Below, piece after piece: positions 1-9,193 of a stretch of DNA of 64,000 nucleotides. The first letter of the stretch is position 1; the number at the start of each line of letters is the position of its first letter. The DNA is taken from positions 443,478 to 507,477 of the forward strand of contig MNCI01002242.1 of NCBI GenBank assembly GCA_015680685.1, written 5' to 3'. Position numbers and translations under genes: made by a program. This DNA is from Gnetum montanum. Taxonomy: Eukaryota; Streptophyta; Gnetopsida; Gnetales; Gnetaceae. The notes below the pieces were generated by a model. That model was not told where the DNA came from. It ran no database searches and saw only the letters and a program-made list of their open reading frames with translations.

Positions 1-488
1 ATATTGAAATTTTTGAAATTTTTTCAAGATCTTATTTTTGAACATCATGGTGACTAATAGTAATTGATCAAAATAAAGTAAACAACTTGATGATTGTAGT
101 TACCTCATAGTCTTGGGCATAGTACACTGTCATCACCTTGTGCTTAAACACAAAATAAGGGATCTAAAAAGGGTTAATTATTTAGGAGAATTTACAAAAA
201 CTAATTTTGATCCTTTGGTGACTGCAAGTGATGCTACGATTTTTGGGTTTGTTTCTTGGTTATAACATGTCTAATGGGGTGCNTGGGGTGGGGTGGGCCG
301 TCGCCGTTTCCTCGTCCTCTTGCCTCCCCCCACGCTGTCAATGGTTGCCCCCCTGTTTCCTTTTTTGTCCTGGTGCTCCCCCTGGGTTGGGGGAGCACCC
401 CCCTCTTCCTTTTTTTTGGGGTGGGTTGGGGGAGCACCCCCCTGCATGTTGAAAGCTTTGTAATTCCATCCCATGAAACCCCAAGGTA
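1..488. other. Gene-free flank, AT-rich then G/C-rich
   Basis: No credible coding region is visible. The first 230 bases are AT-rich. Bases 280-445 are G/C-rich with runs of G and C like those in the untranslated parts of the LINEs elsewhere in the window, so this may be a LINE remnant. Two single unknown bases (283 and 489) mark weak assembly. Open frames across this part use low-complexity proline/glycine-rich sequence and are not convincing genes. Confidence 0.5.
372..438. repeat. Perfect 11-bp hairpin plus a third copy of its arm
   Basis: Bases 372-382 (GGTGCTCCCCC) and 389-399 (GGGGGAGCACC) are exact reverse complements around a 6-base loop. The right arm recurs at 428-438. Such a stem would be very stable in RNA. 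Its origin is probably a LINE untranslated region, judged from similar GGAGCACC text near 1033, but this is inference. Confidence 0.7.
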
Positions 489-889
489 NGTGAAGTCTTG
501 AAAACCATTGGAAATCAAGTTACATCTAGGAATTTCATTACACCAATAGACTCGGGCACAAATGTGCAAATAATCATTTTTGTAAGGGGGTCTTGCTTTT
601 AGGTGGTCTCACAATCCTTCTTTTCTTGCCTTTACAAAGCTTCAATGTTAGCAGGGATATCAAAATCATTTTCTACATATTTCCACACCTCCTTGATTTG
701 CAATAATGACTTTATAAGATGACTTCAAAATGTGAAGTCTTGAAAACCATTGAAATTCAAGCTACAGCTAGGAATTTTGTTACACCAATAGACTCATGCA
801 CAAATGTGCAAATAATCATTTTTGCAAGTGAGTCTTGCTTTTAGGTGGTTTCACAATCCTTCTTTTCTTGTCTTGACAAAGCATCAATG
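489..889 (-). repeat. 242-bp tandem units carrying a Copia gag fragment (left part)
   Basis: One full and one partial unit of a repeat whose period is 242 bp (equivalent points at 489 and 731). Read on the minus strand each unit encodes a Copia-type gag N-terminal segment, with motifs such as FTFWSHLIKSLLQ, VWKYVENDFDVP and EALSRQEKKD, which match the usual pattern of Trp, then LWE/VEN, then ALS and a basic stretch. Because 242 is not a multiple of three, adjacent units are in different frames, so no long gag polyprotein is possible. The array is broken at about 889 by a LINE and resumes at 6061. Confidence 0.8.
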
Positions 890-1579
890 TTTTTTTCTTT
901 AGCAAATTTTTAGGAATATATTAAAAAATAAAGAGGACAAAATTTACAACCCAAGGACTAACCTTGCCTAGCAAGCCAAAACACAAAAAGTGGGGGGAGA
1001 ACCCTTCCCCCCCAAAACACAAAAGTGGCTGGAGCACCACACTCCCCCCCACAACACAGGGTTAAAGCAAGAAACCCCCACATGCCATCTAGCTAACAAA
1101 CATTAAACTTGAAACGTCAATTGATGTCCCCTTGAGTTGACACCCTTTGGTGTCCCTAGGCCCGACAATGAACGGATTCCCCATTCACTAGGAACCAAAA
1201 TAGATGAAATAGACAAACAAAATCCCCCCATCCAGGGGGCTGGGTCCATGACCCAGATAGTCCTAGGGTACATCACTCATCCCCCAACCTATGGGGATGA
1301 TGAGGAAGGTGAGCGCAATTGCAATGTGGCTGGATCTGGGAGTGTAGCATGCCCAGTTGTGCACGAAGTTCCTGCAAGTCAACAAAAGTAGCTGCCTATT
1401 GAAAATTCTTAAAAGCCCCAACCTTCCTTGCCTGTTCTTCTTTAGAGCCTTTTCCATTAGGGTGCAACCTTATGGAAGCAAGCCTAATATGTTGTCTTAG
1501 GCTTAGCTAGTTGGCGTTTCAGTTGATATGTAGCTGCATGTAGGGACAATTCCCCTTCCTAAGCCACATAATGGAATTT

Positions 1580-1960
1580 TGTTCATGTGCTTGCTTCAAC
1601 TATGTTTGTTGTGCCTCTTCCTCCTGACGCTCTTGCTCCTTTTGTGCCTCTGCTGCCCTCTTGGTCTCTTGTCTTTGTGCTACCTCCTGCTCTAGTTCTT
1701 CCTTCAACTCACACTTGAGTTGCTCCTCCAACTCTGCTGTTGCCGTCACTTGCACCCTTCCTTGCCAACACTGCTCTTCCTGGTGACGTGCTCGGAGCTT
1801 GGCCATTTCCTGCTAGAAGGCCGCCTCCCGAGCCTCCCATTTGGCCTCCCACATTTGACGCTTATCTGATCCGGCTTTCGCAACGGCCTCCTCTTTCTCC
1901 ACCTTGGCCTGTTCTCTTGCAATCATCAAGTCCTCATGCAACTATGCATCTTGCAGTGCA
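1580..1960 (-). pseudogene. LINE copy 1, Glu/Gln-rich coiled-coil segment
   Basis: A clear stretch is 1600-1806 on the minus strand, 68 residues almost wholly Glu, Gln, Lys, Arg, Ala and Leu (for example ELEEQLKCELKEELEQEV), typical of a long coiled coil. It lies downstream of the reverse transcriptase and zinc-finger regions of the same LINE. Matching coiled-coil segments lie at the same relative place in LINE copies at 33.2, 38.4, 47.6 and 55.6 kb, so this is part of the element and not a host gene. Its role is unknown; oligomerisation or RNA-particle assembly would be a guess. Confidence 0.65.
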
Positions 1961-1999
1961 TCACTAGCTTGCCTAAGCTGCTTGGTTGCCATAAGGGCC

Positions 2000-2800
2000 A
2001 GGACAATACAACCTTCAAGGACCTTTGTTTGCTGGACACCAGGCTGCTATTGACGTCTCCTGTAAACTGTGCGGTAGGTCATCATGTTTGTTGGTTCCAT
2101 GTCCCACATTTCGGGTGCTGGGTGAGGCACATGCCATAAGGGCAAGATAAGCCCTGAGTGTCTCCTAGGCCTTCTTTGTCGCAATGACGCGAGAAAGAAC
2201 TCAAGAATATTCATAGGTTGCCTCATTTTGAGGCACTTCAAGAGCAAAAAATGGACTCCTTGGAGTTTCTAGACATTACTTGTTTGCGCGAAGAACCTTT
2301 CAACAAGCTCAACCACTAGTTGCCATAATGGTGGCAAAGCAAATTTAGGAATTTGTCCACTAACCATCCTAGGGCATGGCCCCGGAAAGAAATGTTGGGC
2401 TTCCTGAAGCCTACACATCATTGGGTCCACACTCTGATTGGTCAATGCACCTCCAAAACCCTAGTCAACGCTTCCTCAAACAATTCAATGGTAGTGCCCC
2501 CCCTTCCAAAAAAAAAAGAAAAATAACTGTGAAATGGCTTTGCAAGTTAGTGAAGAATTCACCATTTGGCAAGTGAGGATCCCCTAGTAGATGCGACAAA
2601 AACCTCACTTATCCAACTCGTTGTACCAAGTCCCACAGCTCTGTGTTTTCTTGAAAATGGCAGCAAAATGGCTCAAATGTAGGGGTCATACCCATTGTAG
2701 TAATAGCTTCTCTCAATAGTCTAGCACCTTCGGCAGCCACCTGTGCTGGCAATGGAAGCTGCACATGTCTGAAAACCATCCGGTTATGTGGCTTCCACAA
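2000..2800 (-). pseudogene. LINE copy 1, conserved C-terminal extension
   Basis: Reading from 2800 down, the segment starts with a WKPHNRMVF stretch like the tail that follows zf-RVT fingers. It continues through TPTFEPF, ELWDLVQRVG, a LLGDPHLP..FFTN motif and, further on, LVERFFAQTSNV and LLKCLK. The same motifs in the same order occur in the LINE copies at 34.1-33.8, 48.7-48.3 and 54.9-55.3 kb. The frame is broken in several places. I do not recognise the domain with confidence; it faintly resembles the putative plant transposon protein (gag-like) domain. Confidence 0.55.
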
Positions 2801-2884
2801 GCATTAGAGGATAGTTGTCATTGTTGAGTCTCTGCTTAAAATAATTGGTGATTTAATATTGGCACTATGCCATATTGTAGTACT

Positions 2885-2970
2885 GAATGCACATTCAAAT
2901 GCCAAGTGTTGCCAACTTTTCGAAGCTTGCCCGCATGTTGGACAAGTGTCCTCAATTTGCAAACCACATC
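2885..2970 (-). pseudogene. LINE copy 1, zf-RVT zinc finger
   Basis: Minus-strand translation gives IEDTCPTCGQASKSWQHLAF followed by EC. The CxxC...H...C spacing is that of the zf-RVT finger found after the reverse transcriptase of plant L1-like LINEs. The order relative to the reverse transcriptase region is as expected. The surrounding frame is interrupted. Confidence 0.75.
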
Positions 2971-3765
2971 ACCTTAACTTTGCCTTGACTAGGATTGCAG
3001 CGTGATTAATGAGCCACAAGAAAGCTTTTATTTTTTTAGGTAAGCATCCCATCCACACCCATTGGCACCCAAGATTCGTAGGGAATTGCCTCGAAATGAT
3101 GTCTTTTGGTTGAACGTTAAGCCACTCTCGTTGCATCATGTGGTGGACATGGTGACAAATTGAATGCTAGAGCCTCAAATCTTGTGGGTTGGTAGTCCAT
3201 TGATTATATTTCTAACCTACAATCCATATCCATGGAACCATACGTGTGTTAGGTTGTGTTACATGATGGACTAGTTGTTGTTGTCCTGTCGTCACCAGGT
3301 CTGCAAATTTTGAAATCTCTAGACCTCTTGCCACCCTCAGGCACGTGATTGAATTCCACCCCACGAGGTGGATATGCCTCCCCCCTTCCCCCCCAACCAA
3401 ATGAAGCTTCAAATCATTTGATCCACTTTGTTGTCGAGCTCAAGCGCTTAGGGGGGGTGTGGTAGCAATGGATGTCGTAGATCTGGCGACATTAGGCAAC
3501 ACTGATGTAGCCAATAGGATCCACCCTTTTCGTGTTAAAAAATGTATGGTCCAATGCCCTATTTGTTGTTGGATACATTTGAGAACATGGATCTAGGTTT
3601 TTTTTGGCCCCATTCAAACATGGGAAACCCCAAATACTAGTCCTCATCAACACCAAGCAGCATCCCCGGAGTTTGCATGATACGAGCCTGAACCCTAGAA
3701 TTAGTATGCACTGTGTAAACTGTTGATTTAGCCCTAGTCACCTTGATCCCAATCTCCCTTGCCAT

Positions 3766-4621
3766 TTACAATAGTGCCCAATCCAAGGCTCTCACCTGTG
3801 GCACTGATGCCAAAGTAAAAAGCATTATATCATTAGCGTAGTGCTCTGCTAGACAGTCCACCCCATTGATTTGTAGGCCCCTAACCCCTTCAACACGACA
3901 ATAATCCTGCATTGTGTCTATCACCACAATGAACAGGTACGACGATAATCGATCACCCTGCCTAAGGCCTTGCCTTGGCAAAGAGAACCCCCAAAGCACC
4001 TTGCCAAGATCAATGGAGTAAGCAGATGAAGATTGAATTTGCAGGCATAGGTCAACAAATCCATGACTAAACACTTTCCTGATCATGATAGCCCTTAATG
4101 CCTCCTAAGAAACACAGTCATAAGCCTTCATTATGTTAAAGCCTAGGGAAGCACTCAACCTGCAATGAGTGAAGTATCTCCTACAACAATACGACTTGAT
4201 CATGAAGTAGCCTTTCTGGAACAAACCTAGCTTGATTATGGTGGACTAATTGTGGCATCAAGGGCCCTAGTCTTTGGACCAGAAGTTTAGTGAATAGTTT
4301 GAGGAGGGTGTTATAGACCCCAATGGATTTGTAGTGGGAAGCCTCCGAAGGTCCTTCAATCTTAGGGATTAGGACAATGTAGGAGCAATTCATTTCCCTA
4401 TGGACTTGATGCCATTTAAGCATGCTATTGAAGGCATCCAAAAGATTCCTGCCCAAGATATTTACAAATTCCCGGAAGAATTTCACTAGCCACCCATCAG
4501 GTCTTGGTGTTTGGCTAGGCTTCATGGCACCCAAAGCATGGTCCAGCTCTTCCCAAGTAAATGGAGATAACAAACATTGGTTGTCCTCCATCGTGACAGT
4601 TGGCTGAATTTGGATTGACAA
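3766..4621 (-). pseudogene. LINE copy 1, reverse transcriptase domain
   Basis: Two open segments in different frames (4621-4181 and 4086-3766) together cover much of an L1-type reverse transcriptase. Visible motifs are KPSQTPRPDGWLVKFFREF (palm N-terminal motif), NCSYIVLIPK, GLRQGDRLSSYLF and the active-site box AEHYANDIML. The box reads YAND instead of the canonical YADD. The domain is broken between about 4181 and 4086 and cannot make a full protein. Confidence 0.88.
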
Positions 4622-5099
4622 AGGAAGTGTCTCCCTCCACTTCTAGATGTTCCCCCAGTAGGATTGGAACTCTTGCACAATGTCCTTGGGGCATTCCAGG
4701 ATTTGTCCTTGTCTAACTAAACTTGGCACTGCTTTTGCCAGGTTATGAGCTTGAGCAGCTGCAAAGAAAACCCTAGTAGGTCAATCCCCATCTTTCATCC
4801 ACTTGTTGCATGACCGCTGGCGCAAATACTCCATTTCTTCTTGGTCAAGTTGTTGTAGCTCCAACAACACATCTTGTTCCTCTTGAATTAATGACTCTCC
4901 GAGTTCTTGTCTTTCCTGGATCTTGATCAGCTTTTGTTGTAACATCCCCTAATGGGATCTAAAGGTATAGTTCTCCTCTTTGCTTTGCGAGCGGATCTCT
5001 CTTTTTTGGGTGTGAATGCCATTAGTGAGGAACTCATGCGGATCCTGATCTGCTGAATATCTCTCCCAAATAGCCTCAACCAGTGGTCAAAGCCAAGGC

Positions 5100-5820
5100 T
5101 TCATGAGTCACGTTCTTTCAAAACAGAAAGGAGAAACCTTTGGATGCAACATCATTCCAAATTGGTAGATCAGTGACACGTGATTAGAGGTTCTTCGTTC
5201 AATGTCAGTGACTCTCACGTTCTGCAACAGGATGGCCACACCAATCCACACCCAATCAATCTTTGACATAACCCTAGTGGAACCTTCTGTTTGTTGCTCC
5301 ATGTAAAGTTACAATTATCAATACCCATGTTTACCATGGCATGTCAATGCAGGAATTACAGAAAATGGTCAGCTCTGGTTGGTGGGGTGCAATGTTGTCC
5401 AGTCTTTTCCCAAGCATGCAATCGTTGGTTAAAATCCCCAACAATAATCTAGTGCTTTGTGTTGGAAACCAGGCTAGCAAGTCTGTTGAGCTCTTCTAGT
5501 CGCCACTCTCAAACTTGCTCCCCATAGAAGTTAGAGATCCAAACCCCAAGTGAGGAAAGGTAAACCATAATGCTTTAGGTGAAAGCATCCACCAGGCTGA
5601 AGGGGATCTTAGATAACATGGCCGGACCATTTGCCCTACGTCTATAGGCAACTTGATGCAATTGCCAACTGTCCCAATGTAAACAATCAAATTCTTGGCT
5701 CTGTAGCTTCATCTCTTGAAGACACACAACGTCATAGTTATCTCTATGCACAAACTCTTTCTGGACACATCATTTGTAGGGGGTGCGTTGTCCCTTGCCA
5801 TTCCATGAGAAAATCTTCAT
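5100..5820 (-). pseudogene. LINE copy 1, start of ORF2 endonuclease
   Basis: The minus-strand ATG at 5820 begins MKIFSWNGKGQRTPYK, the N-terminus of an apurinic-type endonuclease as in other plant LINEs (the usual form is MKILSWNCRG). The domain then decays through stops. The ATG overlaps a TGA that closes the preceding frame (ending KRTTNRQ, then stop), giving an ATGA junction that is also seen at 25552 and 51709. Confidence 0.75.
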
Positions 5821-6060
5821 TGTCTATTGGTAGTGCGTTTGTGGTAGACTTCTTTCAAAGTCGTCTGGATTCCCAAATCAAACTCTAGTTGGGTCTGATG
5901 ACTTTGCATAGGCGAAGTAGATGGTCACCCCACTTTTGTTTGGTCCATTGAAACTTGAAAACCATCGCTATTGCTAGGACTAGGCTCTATGCCACCTTGA
6001 CCAGCATCACAAACAATGTTAACCCAGCTACTTGGCGGGGCCTTCTCCTTCCCTTGCGAC

Positions 6061-6668
6061 AGGGACATCAAAATCATTTTCTACATATTTCCACACCTCA
6101 TTGATTTGTAACAATGACTTTATAAGACGACTTCAAAATGTTAAGTCTTGAAAACCATTGAAAGTCAAGCTACATCTTGGAATTTTGTTACATCAATAGG
6201 GTTGGGCACAAATGTGCAAATAATCATTTTAGCATGGGAGTCTTGCTTTTAGGTGGTCTCACAATCCTTCTTTTCTTGTCTTGACAAAGCTTCAATGTTA
6301 GCGGGGACATCAAAATCATTTTCTACATATTTCCACACCTCATTGATTTGCAATAATGACTTAATAAGATGACTCCAAAATGTGAAGTCTTGAAAACCAT
6401 TGAAAGTCAAGCTACATCTAGGAATTTTGTTACACCAATAGACTCGGGCACAAATGTGCAAATAATCATTTTTGCAAGTGAGTCTTGCTTTTAGGTGGTC
6501 TCACAATCCTTCTTTTCTTGTCTTGACAAAGCTTCAATGTTAGCGGGGACATCAAAATCATTTTCTACATATTTCCACACTTCATTGATTTGCAATAATG
6601 ACTTTATAAGATGACTCCAAAATGTGAAGTCTTGAAAACCATGGAAAGTCAAGCTACATCTAGGAATT
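6061..6668 (-). repeat. 242-bp tandem units carrying a Copia gag fragment (right part)
   Basis: Continuation of the array split by the LINE. Equivalent points occur at 6139, 6381 and 6623, each 242 bp apart. Two clear gag-fragment frames lie on the minus strand (6461-6249 and 6682-6491), both ending in SRQEKKDCETT. The units here are more alike than most other repeats in the window, suggesting later local amplification or homogenisation. Homology stops at about 6668. Confidence 0.82.
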
Positions 6669-7649
6669 TCCTTGCCTGTCATTATGAAGAAATGCTAGAA
6701 ACGCACAGAATGAAGAACTTTGGTCCCGCAAAATCAAAGAACAACATTTCTATAAACTTCCAGAATAATTTATATTACTCAGATTGCATCAACACACTTA
6801 GAATCAACATAGTTCATTAAACTTGCTTCAAAACTTTAAAAAGTGATAAAACTCAGATTAGATTATTTGAGAGCCTAAATTGTGAAAAGAGCAAGTGAGG
6901 GAATGTGAAATTGATTGCAAGAATGCAGATCAACTTGTGAGAATGAGAACTTGTACAATAATGAGAGCCAAATGTGAGATTAAGAACTATGAATGAGAGA
7001 ATGTGAGCAGCATGAGAGAATTCAGAGCTTGTGAAGGATTTAGTTAGAGCAAATCATTGAGAGAATGAGAGAAATGAAGAGCAAAATGCTCTTGAGGACT
7101 TCGGCACAATGAAGATATCAAAACACACAGAAAATTGCCTCTCCTGAATTCAAGCAGTAAAGGAGCACATATTTATACAATGTGAGGAAGTGGGTAATGA
7201 AGAGGCCACTACTTCACTCACTAATGTGGCTCATCAATGAGCACACCAGCTTCTTCCATCCTTAATGCCCATAAACCAACAAAGAGTATCTTCTTCGTAT
7301 GAAGGACATCATATCAAAGAAATAAATAGACTTAACAATCCACTACTTTGTGCACATTATTCTCTAAAGTTTATTTTTTATGCAGATGACTTTCACGCTT
7401 CCTAACCATCTAGACTACATGACAAACATGGCACACAATCTTCAAACAGAAGCTCTAACCAAACAACCAAATTAAGACATGGAAGACATAGCACCTTACA
7501 CAATTTCTAACAACTAACTTTTACGGCATTAAAAAGAAAGGATTAATGTTAAAATATAAGGTAGAGGAATTTGGCTTCACAAAACAATAGTTTTCAATTT
7601 AGAGACATTTAAGAATCTTAAAAATAGTGCAAGAGATGTGCTACTTTTC
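6669..7649. other. No gene seen, AT-rich
   Basis: AT-rich sequence with purine-rich GAGAATGAGAG-like stretches near 6890-7090. No coding region, RNA gene or recognisable repeat was found by reading. Confidence 0.5.
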
Positions 7650-7960
7650 AATACCCTTAAATTTTGTTTTTCCAAGGTTAATGCCTTGCATATAGGATTC
7701 ATGCTTTGCTTAATCTGCTGAGTCTACAAGGAAATCTGCTCAGTTCACTTTGGTACCAATTTTGTGAACTACCAGCTTGCCTGCTTCTAAAAGCATTACC
7801 ATAGAGTGGTACTTCTCAAATCCTTTGTTCTTTTACGATAAGCTGCGTTCTTAGTTAGATGAGTTGCACTTTGGCTGTCAATTTGAACAGTATATTTGTC
7901 TTCTGTGAGACTAAAAAATCTTAAGAATGCATGTTGTTGGAAGTTATTGCTTATAATCAT
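7650..7960 (-). pseudogene. Copia RNase H C-terminal remnant
   Basis: Minus-strand translation contains DKYTVQIDSQSATHLTKNAA then YRKRTK, the well-known end of the Copia RNase H domain (DSQSAIHLxKNPxxHxRTKHI). Stops follow soon after. Together with the remnant at 8380-8640 it marks an old minus-strand Copia element whose ends could not be found. Confidence 0.8.
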
Positions 7961-8379
7961 TTGCATTGCTACCAAAGTTACAAGAGAAAAATTTCTGATT
8001 TCCAAGAAAGTAGTAATTTAATGTTCCATAACAATTCCCAATGTAAAATCAGAATTTTCATTGATGTGAAAATCATGAACACTTCTAAATCATTTTGGAA
8101 TGATGGAAGAAGAGTTGTACCATATTTGAAGACTTCATTAAAAGTTGTGAAAGGGCTAATGAAGAGTTTCAACGTTAGCACGACTTCTCCACACTACTTA
8201 GTGCTGGAATTTTGCAACTACCAAGATAATTTCTCCTCTTTCTGTTTCTGACACATTGAATAGCTAGGGTGTAATTTTCATACTACGAGAGTAGTTATTC
8301 ATTGTTTAACACATCTCAAATGTAGGAGCATGATATATACTATGTTTTTGTAGGGTACCAACATATGACACTGAAGGTA

Positions 8380-8640
8380 TAATATCCAGTAAAGTGCATG
8401 AGCACGAACGATAAAGACTTACCTTATTTTAGATTTCCTGGTATATTTGCAGCTATCATAATTATTGCTTGTATGTGTGATGGCAACCAAACCCCATTTT
8501 CTGAAACACAGGACACATGCTGAGTTCCTTTCATATACCACAGAATCTGTTTGACAGCTCCCCAGTATGGCCCCTCTTCGATTGTTTATCTACACGTAGA
8601 GAACTTCCATTGTATAAGCAATATCTGAGCAACTTAGGGT
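8380..8640 (-). pseudogene. Copia pol remnant between RT and RNase H
   Basis: Minus-strand text reads GPYWGAVKQILWYMKGTQHV, matching the Copia motif HWEAVKWILRYLKGT that lies between reverse transcriptase and RNase H. It is upstream, in element order, of the RNase H piece at 7960-7650, so both probably come from one insertion. Confidence 0.7.
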
Positions 8641-8785
8641 TGAGTTTGAAATGGTAAGTTTCTTGTTCCAACTAGTACACCTTGGCCCACACGTTGGGGC
8701 TCTTGTGATCAACGTGTGGCCAATACTCTAGATTTTGCATGTTTGCTTATGCGTTGGACTGGAAAACCCAACGTGTGAAAACAGA

Positions 8786-9178
8786 AGCAAGAAAACTGCA
8801 TGTATGAAGCTTGTTTCTCCCTTCCATCCCTCCTAAGTATCATATAGGCCAACGTGTGAGAAATTACCAAAAACTGCCTATATGACAGCATTGGAAATAG
8901 GAAAGTGGAGATTTTGGCAAACAAACAATGTATGAAACTCAGTTTCTTAAATATCTCTTAAACTCAACGTGTGGAAGGTTTTTCTTGGGTTTCAAAGGGT
9001 TTTTCTTGTCAACATGTGGTGCACTTTGGAGGATTTTCCACATCAAATTTCAGCATTGCGACTAGTTTCCCTCCCAATCTCCCGTGTGTGGTGCCTAGGA
9101 TTTACAGTGGTGTTCAAAAACCAAATTCCCAACATTTTCCTAGCAATCTTGGCTTCTATCCATCCCTACCCACAGCGC
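8786..9178 (+). repeat. Probable 3' portion of the LTR of the left-arm element
   Basis: The segment immediately precedes a tRNA-Met type primer site and is shared, inverted, with 23.7-24.09 kb. The left boundary of the LTR is not defined. It may begin upstream of 8786, since AACGTGTG motifs start at 8711. Four AACGTGTG motifs occur between 8711 and 8973. Confidence 0.5.
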
Positions 9179-9180
9179 TG

Positions 9181-9193
9181 TGGTATCAGAGCA
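9181..9193 (+). other. Primer binding site, initiator tRNA-Met type
   Basis: TGGTATCAGAGCA, the complement of the 3' end of plant initiator tRNA-Met and the commonest plant LTR-retrotransposon priming site. The corresponding place in the right arm (near 23660, minus strand) has decayed. Confidence 0.85.

Larger units (their letters stand above)
890..6060 (-). mobile_element. L1-like LINE (copy 1), inserted in the 242-bp array
   Basis: Minus-strand non-LTR retrotransposon of about 5.2 kb. Its 3' end is the T-run at 890-900. In element order it holds an endonuclease region (from 5820 down to about 5100), reverse transcriptase (4621-3766), a zf-RVT type finger (2970-2885), a conserved C-terminal extension (about 2800-2000) and a Glu/Gln-rich coiled coil (about 1960-1580). 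Many stops and frameshifts make it dead. Only about 240 bp precede the endonuclease ATG, so ORF1 is missing and the element is 5' truncated. No target-site duplication could be seen. Confidence 0.85.

Noticed and set aside
228-569. Overlapping short frames on both strands near the start
   Set aside because: Low-complexity G/C-rich translation with unknown bases and no domain.
489-6668. Regular repeats considered as a CRISPR-like array
   Set aside because: Units are 242 bp with no unique spacers, encode Copia gag, and the genome is a plant.
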